Below are positions 51,718-60,478 of a stretch of 64,000 bases of DNA, piece after piece. Positions within the stretch are counted from its first letter, which is position 1; each line of letters opens with the position of its first letter. The DNA is taken from NCBI RefSeq assembly GCF_019278465.1, contig NZ_CP058983.1:2541501-2605500 (forward strand). Reading direction: 5' to 3'. The position numbers and the translations under genes were made by a program. This stretch comes from Tenacibaculum sp. AHE14PA. Its GTDB lineage: Bacteria; Bacteroidota; Bacteroidia; Flavobacteriales; Flavobacteriaceae. The notes under the pieces were generated by a model, which saw only the letters and a list, made by a program, of their open reading frames with translations, searched no databases and was not told where the DNA came from.

Positions 51718-52923
51718 ATGGGCTTAAAACAAAACTTACATAATTTAAAAGAAAAATATAAAGGTACTAAGATGGCACCTGCGTTTAACGCAATCCACAC
51801 CTTTTTATATTTACCTAATGAGACGACTCACGGAGGAACTCATATAAAGGCGGCCGATGATTTAAAACGTACAATGAACATAGTTATTATGGCATTAGTA
51901 CCATGTTTAATCTTCGGGATGTTCAATGCAGGTTATCAACATAACGCTGCTGTAAACGGATTTACAGAAGGAATGTCTTTCTTTAGTGGAGATTTCTGGA
52001 ATATGGATAATTTCTTAATAGGTTTAGTTAAAATTTTACCATTAGTAATTGTATCATATGTGGTAGGATTAGTAGTAGAATTTATTTTTGCTGTAATCAA
52101 AGGTCACGAAGTAGAAGAGGGGTATTTGGTAACAGGTATGTTAGTACCGTTAATTGTACCAATCGATTTACCTTTATGGATGTTAGCTGTAGCCGTAATT
52201 TTCGGTGTAGTTATCGGTAAAGAAGTGTTTGGTGGTACAGGGATGAATATCTTAAACCCAGCTTTAACTATACGTGCATTTTTATTCTTCGCATATCCAA
52301 CTTGGATGTCGGGAGATAAAGTATGGGTAGAAGGCGCAAGAGAATTGGCAGGAACTGCTGATGCTATTTCTGGTGAGACAGTTTTAGGAAGCTTAGCGCA
52401 ATCACAACCATTAACACATTCAGTTTCTGATATGTTCTTCGGATTTATTCCGGGATCAGTAGGAGAAACATCAACATTATTAATTTTATTAGGAGGGCTT
52501 TTCTTAATCTTTGCGAAGATAGGAAGCTGGAGAATTATGTTATCTGCAGTAATCGGAGCTTTAGTAATGGGATTCATTTTTAATCAAGTAGTTGATTTAG
52601 GATGGATTGGTGAAACAAGTAAGTTTTACGGATTAATGAGCTTAGATTTTTGGAAGCATTTACTAATTGGAGGTTTTGCATTTGGTGCCGTTTATATGGC
52701 AACTGATCCTGTATCAGCATCACAAACCAATAAAGGAAAATGGATTTACGGTTTCTTAATCGGATTTATTTCGATTATGATACGTGTATTCAATCCAGCC
52801 TATCCAGAAGGAGTAATGTTAGCTATTTTATTAATGAACGTTTTTGCTCCAACTATTGACCATTATGTGGTTCAAGGAAATGTAAAGAGAAGATTAAAAC
52901 GTGCTAAAGTTAAAACTGCCTAA
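51718..52923 (+). CDS. nqrB: Na+-translocating NADH:quinone reductase subunit B
   Basis: A 401-aa integral subunit with about ten helices. The covalent FMN site is predicted at Thr221 in SGETVLG, where many family members have SGAT. FGGTGMNILNPALTIRAFLFFAYP is typical text. It carries part of the electron and Na+ path. Confidence 0.97.
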   Translation: MGLKQNLHNLKEKYKGTKMAPAFNAIHTFLYLPNETTHGGTHIKAADDLKRTMNIVIMALVPCLIFGMFNAGYQHNAAVNGFTEGMSFFSGDFWNMDNFLIGLVKILPLVIVSYVVGLVVEFIFAVIKGHEVEEGYLVTGMLVPLIVPIDLPLWMLAVAVIFGVVIGKEVFGGTGMNILNPALTIRAFLFFAYPTWMSGDKVWVEGARELAGTADAISGETVLGSLAQSQPLTHSVSDMFFGFIPGSVGETSTLLILLGGLFLIFAKIGSWRIMLSAVIGALVMGFIFNQVVDLGWIGETSKFYGLMSLDFWKHLLIGGFAFGAVYMATDPVSASQTNKGKWIYGFLIGFISIMIRVFNPAYPEGVMLAILLMNVFAPTIDHYVVQGNVKRRLKRAKVKTA

Positions 52924-52925
52924 TT

Positions 52926-53666
52926 ATGAGTAAAAATACAGACAGTAATGGATATACGCTACTTTTTGCCATTGGTATGGTATTAGTAGTAGGAGCGTTG
53001 TTAGCTTTTACAGCTTCATCGCTTCGCCCAATGATAGATGCAAATAAACGTATCGAAAAGCAACAAAACATTTTGTATGCTATGGGTGTAAATGACAATG
53101 ATGAAAGCAGTGCAGTTTTTGTTTCTAAAGACAAAGTAGCTGACGAGTTTTCAAAATACATCAAAAAGCAATTAGTTATTGAAGGTGATAAAACTACTGA
53201 AGATGCTGAAGCGTATTTAATTGATGTAAAAAAGCAACAAACAGCAGCAAAGGCAGGGAAAGTAAGAAAATTACCATTATTTGTTGGTGAAAAAGACGGT
53301 AAAGCGTTTTATATCGCACCAATTAGAGGTAAAGGATTATGGGATGCTATTTGGGCATATGTTGCAATGGATAAAAATATGGTAGTTCAGGGTGCTTTTT
53401 TCGATCATAAAGGAGAAACACCAGGTTTAGGAGCAAATATTAAGCAACGCTATTTTATGGATGATTTTATTGGAGAAGATTTAATGAACAATGGTTCTTT
53501 TAAAGGAATTACAGTTTCTAAATCAAACAACGATCCGAAGAACAAAGATAAAAATGATAACGAGGTAGATGCAATTGCAGGAGCAACCATTACAGGTGAT
53601 GGTGTTGCAGCAATGATTAAATCTGAATTAGGTTTATACGTGCCTTACTTTAAAACATTGAAATAA
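52926..53666 (+). CDS. nqrC: Na+-translocating NADH:quinone reductase subunit C
   Basis: A 246-aa subunit with one N-terminal helix (about 11-30) and a periplasmic FMN-binding domain. The flavin-attachment text is AGATITGDGV (Thr221), with Ala in place of the more common first Ser. GLWDAIWAYVAM and GETPGLGANI are conserved. Two bases after nqrB. Confidence 0.96.
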   Translation: MSKNTDSNGYTLLFAIGMVLVVGALLAFTASSLRPMIDANKRIEKQQNILYAMGVNDNDESSAVFVSKDKVADEFSKYIKKQLVIEGDKTTEDAEAYLIDVKKQQTAAKAGKVRKLPLFVGEKDGKAFYIAPIRGKGLWDAIWAYVAMDKNMVVQGAFFDHKGETPGLGANIKQRYFMDDFIGEDLMNNGSFKGITVSKSNNDPKNKDKNDNEVDAIAGATITGDGVAAMIKSELGLYVPYFKTLK

Positions 53667-53668
53667 AT

Positions 53669-54313
53669 ATGGGACTTTTATCAAAAAAAGACGCAGTATT
53701 AATCACAGATCCGTTATTGGATAACAACCCAATTACGATTCAAGTATTAGGTATCTGTTCAGCATTAGCAATTACAGCAGAGCTTAAAGCTTCTATAGTA
53801 ATGGCAGTTTCTGTATTATTTGTATTAGGTATAGGAAACGTAGTAATCTCTTTAATGAGAAATATCATTCCATCAAAAATTAGAATTATAGTACAGTTAA
53901 TCGTAGTTGCTGCTTTAGTAATTATTGTTGATCAAGTATTAAAAGCGTTTGCTTACGAATTGAGTAAAACATTATCCGTTTTTGTAGGGTTAATTATTAC
54001 TAACTGTATTATTATGGGACGTTTTGAAGCTTTTGCTTTAGGAAACGGGCCATGGAGGGCTTTCTTAGATGGAATTGGAAACTCATTAGGTTACGGAGCT
54101 ATTTTAATTGCAGTAGGTTTCTTTAGAGAATTATTAGGTTCTGGTACTTTATTAGGGTTTAAAGTTTTAGGAGATCCAATTGAATTAACAGGATTGTATG
54201 CTTTAGGATATGAAAACAACGGATTCATGTTATTATCACCAATGGCATTAATTGTTGTAGGTATTATTATTTGGATACAGCGTAGTAAAAACAAAGCACT
54301 AATTGAAGACTAA
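53669..54313 (+). CDS. nqrD: Na+-translocating NADH:quinone reductase subunit D
   Basis: A 214-aa six-helix membrane subunit of the RnfE/NqrD type. LLTDPLLDNNPI-like start and TNCIIMGRFEAFALGNGPW mark the family. It lies 2 bases after nqrC and helps form the central [2Fe-2S]/Na+ channel with NqrE. Confidence 0.97.
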   Translation: MGLLSKKDAVLITDPLLDNNPITIQVLGICSALAITAELKASIVMAVSVLFVLGIGNVVISLMRNIIPSKIRIIVQLIVVAALVIIVDQVLKAFAYELSKTLSVFVGLIITNCIIMGRFEAFALGNGPWRAFLDGIGNSLGYGAILIAVGFFRELLGSGTLLGFKVLGDPIELTGLYALGYENNGFMLLSPMALIVVGIIIWIQRSKNKALIED

Positions 54314-54344
54314 CCTTGTTAGGAATCATTAAAAATATAGAAAA

Positions 54345-55103
54345 ATGGAACATATAGAATTATTTTTCAAGTCGATATTTATTGATAACATGGTATTTGC
54401 AACCTTCTTAGGAATGTGCTCTTACCTAGCAGTATCTAAAAAAGTAACAACAGCCGTAGGTTTAGGAGCTGCAGTTATTTTTGTATTAGCCGTAACAGTA
54501 CCTGTTAACTGGTTATTAGATCAATATTTACTACAACCAGGAGCATTATCTTGGTTAGGAGCAGAATATGCAGATTACGATTTAAGTTTCTTATCATTTA
54601 TCATGTTTATTGCAACGATTGCAACCATGGTACAATTAGTAGAAATAATTGTAGAGAAGTTTGCACCAGCATTGTATAACTCTTTAGGTATTTTCTTACC
54701 ATTAATTGCAGTAAACTGTGCAATTTTAGGAGGGTCTTTATTTATGCAATCTCGTGAAATACCAACTTTAGGTTTATCATTAACCTATGGTATTGGTTCT
54801 GGAATTGGATGGTTTTTAGCAATTGTTGCCATTGCAGCAATTCGTGAAAAAATTAGATATTCATCTGTACCACCAGCTTTAAGAGGATTAGGAATTACTT
54901 TTATCATTACAGGTTTAATGGCAATAGGGTTTATGAGCTTTGGAGGTATGTTAACAGGTGGCGATGATGAAGTAAAGAAAGAAGAAGCTCCTAAAACATC
55001 AGTAGTAACTTCTAATATAAATGAGAACGAAGCTGTAAAGGAAGTAGCACAAAAAGAAGAAGCTGAAAAATTAGCTGATAACCCTAAAAAAATTATAGAA
55101 TAA
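54345..55103 (+). CDS. nqrE: Na+-translocating NADH:quinone reductase subunit E with charged C-terminal extension
   Basis: A 252-aa six-helix subunit ([18 protein letters not shown] and [14 protein letters not shown] are conserved, with Cys residues for the intramembrane [2Fe-2S] centre). The usual length in gammaproteobacteria is about 200. The extra ~45 residues after the last helix are charged and Glu/Lys/Ala-rich ([19 protein letters not shown]) and probably disordered; their use is unknown. The stop overlaps the nqrF start by one base. Confidence 0.95.
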   Translation: MEHIELFFKSIFIDNMVFATFLGMCSYLAVSKKVTTAVGLGAAVIFVLAVTVPVNWLLDQYLLQPGALSWLGAEYADYDLSFLSFIMFIATIATMVQLVEIIVEKFAPALYNSLGIFLPLIAVNCAILGGSLFMQSREIPTLGLSLTYGIGSGIGWFLAIVAIAAIREKIRYSSVPPALRGLGITFIITGLMAIGFMSFGGMLTGGDDEVKKEEAPKTSVVTSNINENEAVKEVAQKEEAEKLADNPKKIIE

Positions 55104-56416
55104 TGGTATTTTTAGAAGTAAGTACAGGAGGTACAGTAGCTGTAACAGTTATATCTTTTTTAATAATCTTATTAATTTTAGTAGGATTGTTATTATTTGT
55201 AAAACAAAAACTAGCACCATCAGGACCCGTAAAAATTACAATTAACGGAGATAAAACAATTGAAGTTGCTTCAGGAGGTACATTGTTATCTACTTTAGGA
55301 AATGAAAAGATTTTCTTACCATCAGCTTGTGGTGGAGGTGGATCTTGTGTGCAGTGTGAATGTCATGTAAACTCTGGTGGTGGGGAAGCTTTACCAACAG
55401 AAACACCACACTTTACTCGTAAAGAGTTAGCATCAGGAGTACGTTTATCTTGTCAGGTAAAAGTAAAACAAGACATGGATATTTCTATTCCAGAAGAAAT
55501 TTTCGGAATTAAGAAATGGGAAGCAGTAGTTGTAAGAAACTATAACGTAGCAACATTTATTAAGGAATTTGTAGTTGAAATTCCAGAAGATATGGGCTAT
55601 AAAGCAGGTGGGTATATTCAAATTGAAATTCCAAACTGTGAAGTAAAGTATTCAGATATGGATATAACTGCGCACCCAGAAGAGCATGATACACCAGATA
55701 AGTTTGAAGCTGAATGGGATAAATTTGGTTTAAGACCATTGGTAATGAAAAACTCTGAAACTGTAGAAAGAGCATATTCTATGGCTTCTTATCCTGCCGA
55801 AGGGAGAGAAATTATGTTAAATGTACGTATTGCAACACCACCATTCGATAGAGTAAAAGGTGGATGGATGGATGTAAATCCAGGAGTTGCCTCTTCTTAT
55901 ATTTTTAACTTAAAGAAGGGTGATAAGTGTACTATTTCTGGACCTTATGGTGAATTCTTTATTAATGAATCTGAAGCAGAAATGTTATATGTAGGTGGTG
56001 GAGCAGGTATGGCGCCAATGCGTTCACATTTATATCATTTATTCAGAACATTAAAAACAGGAAGAACAGTAACATATTGGTACGGTGGTCGTTCTAAGGC
56101 TGAATTATTCTATATAGAACACTTTAGAGCATTAGAAAAAGATTTTCCAAACTTTAAGTTTTATATCGCATTATCTGACCCAACAGAGGCTGATAATTGG
56201 AAAGTTAAAAAAGACATTAGTGATGAAGATGGAGACGGGTTTGTAGGGTTTATTCACAATTGTGTAATAGAAAACTACTTAAATCACCATGAAGCACCAG
56301 AAGACTTAGAATTGTATTTCTGTGGTCCACCATTAATGAACAATGCAGTTCAGAAAATGGGAGAAGATTTTGGTCTTGCAGACGAGAATATCCGTTTTGA
56401 TGACTTTGGAGGATAA
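55103..56416 (+). CDS. nqrF: Na+-translocating NADH:quinone reductase subunit F
   Basis: A 437-aa electron-input subunit: one N-terminal helix (about 13-33), a ferredoxin-type [2Fe-2S] domain with Cys76/82/85 and Cys117 (CGGGGSCVQCECHV, SCQV), an FAD site (RAYSMASYP) and an NADH site (GAGMAPMRSH), ending DDFGG. It accepts hydride from NADH in the cytoplasm. It completes a full nqrABCDEF operon. Confidence 0.97.
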   Translation: MVFLEVSTGGTVAVTVISFLIILLILVGLLLFVKQKLAPSGPVKITINGDKTIEVASGGTLLSTLGNEKIFLPSACGGGGSCVQCECHVNSGGGEALPTETPHFTRKELASGVRLSCQVKVKQDMDISIPEEIFGIKKWEAVVVRNYNVATFIKEFVVEIPEDMGYKAGGYIQIEIPNCEVKYSDMDITAHPEEHDTPDKFEAEWDKFGLRPLVMKNSETVERAYSMASYPAEGREIMLNVRIATPPFDRVKGGWMDVNPGVASSYIFNLKKGDKCTISGPYGEFFINESEAEMLYVGGGAGMAPMRSHLYHLFRTLKTGRTVTYWYGGRSKAELFYIEHFRALEKDFPNFKFYIALSDPTEADNWKVKKDISDEDGDGFVGFIHNCVIENYLNHHEAPEDLELYFCGPPLMNNAVQKMGEDFGLADENIRFDDFGG

Positions 56417-56425
56417 GAACTGAAT

Positions 56426-56474
56426 GTCATTACGAGGAAGTATGACGAAGTAATCTTTTCAATAATAAATAGAT
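56426..56474. repeat. Dispersed palindromic repeat copy after nqrF
   Basis: GTCATTACGAGGAAG...GAAGTAATCT matches the left arm of the family and AATAGATT retains a trace of the right arm. It lies between the nqrF stop and the terminator. Confidence 0.7.
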
Positions 56475-56489
56475 TATTTTATAATATAT

Positions 56490-56521
56490 AAAAAACCGAT
56501 ACAGAAATGTATCGGTTTTTT
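56490..56521 (+). terminator. Terminator after the nqr operon
   Basis: Thirteen-bp arms (56490-56502 and 56509-56521, AAAAAACCGATAC and complement) with an AGAAAT loop and following T-run. Confidence 0.9.
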
Positions 56522-56626
56522 GCTTTTGTAACTATTATCACTGTCTTAATTCTTGTATAACAGTAAGACTTTCTGTTACAGATTCAGGCAAAGTAATATA
56601 CTTATGGTATTTGAGTATAGAAAGCG

Positions 56627-56634
56627 TACCTTTG
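56627..56634 (+). promoter_or_regulatory. Candidate -7 element of the 56651 helicase
   Basis: TACCTTTG fits TAnnTTTG, 17 bases before the ATG. A TTG at 56611-56613 is only 13 bases upstream, shorter than usual. Confidence 0.35.
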
Positions 56635-56650
56635 CGGCAAATTACTGTAA

Positions 56651-58006
56651 ATGATTACTTTTCAAGATTTAGATTTATCAAATCCATTACGAAATTCAAT
56701 TGAAGAATTAGGTTTTGTTAACCCAACACCAATTCAAGAAGAAGCTTTTCCGATTATACGATCGGGTAAAGACGTTGTAGGTATTGCACAAACAGGTACA
56801 GGTAAAACGTTTGCCTATATGTTACCGATACTTCGCGATTTAAAATTTTCGAAGCAAGTGCACCCTAGAGTTTTAGTTGTTGTACCAACACGTGAATTAG
56901 TAGTGCAAGTTGTTAGTGAAATTGAAAAGCTTACAGAATTTATGAGCATACATACGGTTGGTGTGTTTGGAGGTATTCCTTTAAGCAGACACAAAGAAGC
57001 CGTTGCCCAAGGTGCAGATATTATTGTAGCTACTCCAGGACGTTTGTATGATTTAGCGGTTAGTAATATGTTAAAACTTAGGTCAATTCAGAAGTTAGTG
57101 ATTGATGAAGTTGATGTAATGCTAGATTTAGGATTTAGATTTCAACTATTAAATATTTTTGATTTATTGCCAGAACGCCGTCAAAACATCATGTTTTCTG
57201 CAACAATGACAGAAGATGTTGAAGCATTGATTGATGACTTCTTTACAGCACCTAAGAAAATTTTTATAGCAGTAAGTGGAACACCACTAGATAATATTCA
57301 ACAAATTAGTTACGATGTACCAAACTTTTATACAAAGGTTAATTTATTAAGTGAATTACTGCGTAGTAAACAAGAATTTAGTAAAGTGCTAGTTTTTGCG
57401 CCGAATAAAAGAAACGCTGACAGGTTATTTGAATGTGTGAAAGAAGAATTCCCTTCAGAGACATGTGTAATTCACTCTAATAAAACGCAAAACTATCGTA
57501 TGCGTTCTATTGAGCAGTTTAATAAAGGTGAAAAACGAATTTTAATAGCTACCGATGTTATTGCTCGTGGATTAGATTTAGAAGAAGTTACACACGTAAT
57601 TAACTTTAATACACCACATTTTCCTGAAAATTATATGCACAGAATTGGTCGTACTGGTCGTGCAGAGCATGAAGGTAAAACAATTCTTTTTTCAACCGAA
57701 AAGGAACAAGAAGCAAAGGCTAGAATAGAGGAATTAATGAATTATGAAATCCCGAAAGCTGAAATTCCTGAACAAGTTGAAATCACTAAGCAATTAACAG
57801 AAGAAGAGAGGCCGAAAGAAGAAGGAGAACGCAATAAAAACAGAACTTCTTTAGAGTATGTACCTGGTCCTGCTTTTCATGAAAAGAGTGAAAAAAACAG
57901 CAAAACCAACCAAGGAGGTTCTTATCGTAGGGAGATTGCTAAAAAATATAAGAAACCCAAAACAAAGGGAGATAAAAACTTTAACCTACGACGCAAGAGA
58001 AAATAA
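56651..58006 (+). CDS. DEAD-box family RNA helicase with DEVD motif
   Basis: A 451-aa helicase with NPTPIQEEAFPII, Walker A AQTGTGKT, PTRELVVQV, motif VI HRIGRTGRAE and a charged, basic C-terminal tail (about 380-451, ending NLRRKRK). Motif II reads DEVD (152-155) instead of DEAD; the key Asp-Glu are kept, so ATP hydrolysis is still expected. It probably remodels RNA in ribosome assembly. The stop overlaps the start of the next gene by one base. Confidence 0.93.
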   Translation: MITFQDLDLSNPLRNSIEELGFVNPTPIQEEAFPIIRSGKDVVGIAQTGTGKTFAYMLPILRDLKFSKQVHPRVLVVVPTRELVVQVVSEIEKLTEFMSIHTVGVFGGIPLSRHKEAVAQGADIIVATPGRLYDLAVSNMLKLRSIQKLVIDEVDVMLDLGFRFQLLNIFDLLPERRQNIMFSATMTEDVEALIDDFFTAPKKIFIAVSGTPLDNIQQISYDVPNFYTKVNLLSELLRSKQEFSKVLVFAPNKRNADRLFECVKEEFPSETCVIHSNKTQNYRMRSIEQFNKGEKRILIATDVIARGLDLEEVTHVINFNTPHFPENYMHRIGRTGRAEHEGKTILFSTEKEQEAKARIEELMNYEIPKAEIPEQVEITKQLTEEERPKEEGERNKNRTSLEYVPGPAFHEKSEKNSKTNQGGSYRREIAKKYKKPKTKGDKNFNLRRKRK

Positions 58007-58365
58007 TGCAGGCACTTACAAAGCAAGAACTTCATAATTTAGGGATGAATATTGTAGGTAAAAAACTACAAGAAATGGGTTATGAGTTTGTAGCTATTAA
58101 TAGCGAACTTAAAAAACATCCGCAGTTTGTTTTATTTAAAAAAGGTGAGCCTACCATTTTCGTTTTAGTAAAAACCACAAATAATATTCAATCACCAGAA
58201 GAATATGATGTTTTATGGATGGAAACATTTAAAGAACATGCAAAAAAGCAAAACGCAAAAGTGTGGTTTGCGGGTATTGGTATTGCAAATTCAGAAAGTA
58301 TTGATTTACCTGTGTTTAAAGATAAACCTTATTATATAGCGTTTAACGACTTTATTAAAATTTAA
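58006..58365 (+). CDS. Small conserved cytoplasmic protein downstream of the helicase
   Basis: A 119-aa protein without signal peptide or membrane segment, beginning MQALTKQELHNLGMNIVGKK. Database entries for similar flavobacterial proteins are, as I recall, sometimes labelled NADH-quinone reductase subunit F, but no NqrF domain or cofactor motif is present here, so that name is not supported. The one-base overlap with the helicase start/stop implies joint translation. Function unknown. Confidence 0.8.
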   Translation: MQALTKQELHNLGMNIVGKKLQEMGYEFVAINSELKKHPQFVLFKKGEPTIFVLVKTTNNIQSPEEYDVLWMETFKEHAKKQNAKVWFAGIGIANSESIDLPVFKDKPYYIAFNDFIKI

Positions 58366-58539
58366 ACACTACCATAAAACCTTAATTTTATCCTTATATT
58401 TAATGGGTAATTGTTTGTTAGCAAGGTTTTTATGTTTTTTTTGTGTTGGATAATTTTTAATTTCTGTAGAAAAAGACGATATACATAACCAATTATACAT
58501 GATTTAATGTAATTCACACATTGTTAGCTGTTTATGTTT

Positions 58540-58567
58540 TTGTTAGTTGTTTAAGTATGTATATTTG
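58540..58567 (+). promoter_or_regulatory. Promoter of the 33-residue peptide gene
   Basis: TTG (58540-58542), 17 bases, TATATTTG (58560-58567) is a full match to the Bacteroidota pattern. Transcription would begin near 58574, about 20 bases before the ATG. Confidence 0.6.
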
Positions 58568-58593
58568 TAGTGGGGAAATTAAAAACTACAATT

Positions 58594-58695
58594 ATGAAAA
58601 AACAATTATTTAAGGGGATTCAAAACTTTTTCAGAAACATTTTAGAGCAACTAGCCGAATTTGGTAAAGGTGCAGGTTATGCAATTAACCATTAA
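58594..58695 (+). CDS. Short amphipathic peptide, 33 residues
   Basis: ATG 58594 to TAA 58695 encodes a 33-residue cationic peptide, MKKQLFKGIQNFFRN... then a Gly-rich end (FGKGAGYAINH). Leu5, Phe6, Ile9, Phe12, Phe13, Ile16, Leu17, Leu20 fall on one face of a helix. It has a promoter (58540), a short leader and a strong terminator (58715), so it is a complete small transcription unit. There is no signal peptide or Cys. It could be a small membrane-active peptide, a toxin, a leaderless bacteriocin or a regulator; none is shown. Confidence 0.6.
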   Translation: MKKQLFKGIQNFFRNILEQLAEFGKGAGYAINH

Positions 58696-58714
58696 TTAAA
58701 ACATAGTTTTGAAG

Positions 58715-58748
58715 AAAAACACTCGCTTTAAGAAAGGCGAGTGTTTTT
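58715..58748 (+). terminator. Terminator after the 33-residue peptide gene
   Basis: AAAAACACTCGC (58715-58726) pairs with GCGAGTGTTTTT (58737-58748), followed by more T. It starts 20 bases after the stop. The remaining bases to hflX (58749-58959) show no other feature. Confidence 0.9.
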
Positions 58749-58959
58749 TTTATGCCTTATTTATAGTTTTAAAGCTTGGATGATAAAATAAACAAGTAAT
58801 ATATTGAAAGATTGATCGTGATTAATTTTAGCACATTATATCCATCAACTAGAAATAGATTTTGGTTCATAAAAAACTCATCGTTTAAGAAAGATGTACC
58901 CCCATAATTAAAAAGAAAAGTAAGATTGATAATTTAGATTTCTTAAGTTGATAAATTTG

Positions 58960-58967
58960 TACTTTTG
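58960..58967 (+). promoter_or_regulatory. Candidate -7 element very close to the hflX start
   Basis: TACTTTTG fits TAnnTTTG and ends six bases before the ATG at 58974. If transcription starts 5-7 bases beyond, the mRNA would have almost no leader. Confidence 0.4.
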
Positions 58968-58973
58968 CATTCT

Positions 58974-60179
58974 ATGGTAGAAACACGTGAAGCAATATCA
59001 GAAAAAGCGGTTTTAATTGGTATTATAACCCAGCATCAAAACGAAAAACAGTCTGACGAATATTTAGACGAGTTAGAATTTTTAACTTTAACAGCAGGAG
59101 GAGTTGCTGTAAAGCGCTTTGTGCAAAAAATGGAAAAACCTAATCCTAAAACCTTCTTAGGAACAGGTAAATTAGAAGAGGTTAGAGCATATATAGAATC
59201 TCATGGTATTGGTACAGCAATTTTCGATGATGAATTATCACCTGCACAGCTAAGAAATATAGAAAACGAATTAGATTGTAAAGTATTAGATAGAACAAAT
59301 TTAATTCTTGATATTTTTGCAGGAAGAGCCCAAACAAGTTCTGCAAAAGCACAGGTAGAGCTGGCGCAATGCCAATATTTATTACCAAGATTAACACGAC
59401 TTTGGACACACCTTGATAAGCAAAAGGGTGGAATTGGTATGCGTGGACCTGGAGAAACAGAAATTGAAACAGACCGTCGTATCATTAGAGAGAAGATTAC
59501 TTTGTTAAAGAAAAAATTGGCTACCATTGATAGGCAAATGGCAGTTCAGAGAAAAAACAGAGGTAAAATGGTACGTGTATCATTAGTTGGGTATACCAAT
59601 GTTGGTAAATCAACCTTAATGAATGTAATTAGTAAAAGTGATGTTTTTGCAGAAAATAAACTATTTGCAACTCTTGATACGACAGTAAGAAAGGTTGTTA
59701 TAAAAAATATTCCTTTTTTAATGACAGATACTGTTGGATTCATTAGAAAATTACCAACGCAATTAGTAGAATCTTTTAAATCTACTTTAGACGAGGTTCG
59801 TGAATCAGATTTATTATTACATGTGGTAGATATTTGTCATCCTAATTTTGAAGATCATATAGCATCAGTAAATAAAATTTTAGATGAAATAGGTAGTGCA
59901 AATAAACCTACTCTTATGGTTTTTAATAAGATTGATGCTTATACGCATGAAACTATTGCAGAGGATGATTTAATTACTGAGAAATCAAAAATTCATTATA
60001 CGCTTGACGATTGGAAAAAGACATGGATGAATGACCTTGGTCAAGAAAGTCTTTTTATATCTGCCTTGAATAAAGATAATTTAGAAGACTTTAAAGATAA
60101 AGTTTATGAAGAGGTAAAAAAGATACATATTCAACGTTTTCCTTATAATAATTTCTTGTATCAGGATGATTTAGGGTAA
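58974..60179 (+). CDS. hflX: GTPase HflX
   Basis: A 401-aa ribosome-associated GTPase. The N-terminal HflX domain includes KTFLGTGKLEEV and ELAQCQYLLPRLTRLW, GKGG-type text appears as QKGGIGMRGPGETEIETDRR, and the G domain has GYTNVGKSTLMN (G1), DTVGFIRKLP (G3) and NKID (G4). HflX splits stalled ribosomes in stress. I use ATG 58974 (MVETREAISEK); TTG 58965 would add only three residues. Confidence 0.96.
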   Translation: MVETREAISEKAVLIGIITQHQNEKQSDEYLDELEFLTLTAGGVAVKRFVQKMEKPNPKTFLGTGKLEEVRAYIESHGIGTAIFDDELSPAQLRNIENELDCKVLDRTNLILDIFAGRAQTSSAKAQVELAQCQYLLPRLTRLWTHLDKQKGGIGMRGPGETEIETDRRIIREKITLLKKKLATIDRQMAVQRKNRGKMVRVSLVGYTNVGKSTLMNVISKSDVFAENKLFATLDTTVRKVVIKNIPFLMTDTVGFIRKLPTQLVESFKSTLDEVRESDLLLHVVDICHPNFEDHIASVNKILDEIGSANKPTLMVFNKIDAYTHETIAEDDLITEKSKIHYTLDDWKKTWMNDLGQESLFISALNKDNLEDFKDKVYEEVKKIHIQRFPYNNFLYQDDLG

Positions 60180-60200
60180 ATTAAAACTGTATTTTGAATG

Positions 60201-60237
60201 AAAAAAGAATAAGAATTTTGTGTTCTTATTCTTTTTT
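60201..60237 (+). terminator. Terminator after hflX
   Basis: Fifteen-bp perfect arms (60201-60215 AAAAAAGAATAAGAA and complement 60223-60237) with a TTTTGTG loop, 22 bases after hflX. From 60238 to 60478 no convincing gene or motif is seen; a 33-codon open frame at 60304 is judged noise. Confidence 0.9.
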
Positions 60238-60478
60238 GCTTATATTTATATTCGCTCAGCGAAAATTTACAATAATATTTTAACATTTTATCCCCCCCAG
60301 AAAATGAAAAATAATAACTCCAACCACTTCGGGTTGTCAAATTTTTTTATCGACAATACCATTCAAAGTAAAGTTTCAATTACATATTCTTATCTAATAT
60401 TTTAAATTAATTCAGTTTGATAATATGCTGTTTTTTAAAATATAGGATTATTATCTCTGGTTCTTAAAAAGAATTGTA

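Noticed and set aside
58006-58365. Naming this gene as Na+-NQR subunit F
   Set aside because: The real nqrF is at 55103-56416. This protein has no [2Fe-2S], FAD or NADH motif.
59182-59743. Minus-strand open frames opposite hflX
   Set aside because: They mirror the conserved hflX coding sequence and have no features of their own.
60304-60405. A 33-codon open frame after hflX
   Set aside because: No promoter, terminator or compositional support, and the product (Asn/Ser/Ile-rich) has no recognisable feature; the 33-residue peptide at 58594 has all of these and was kept.
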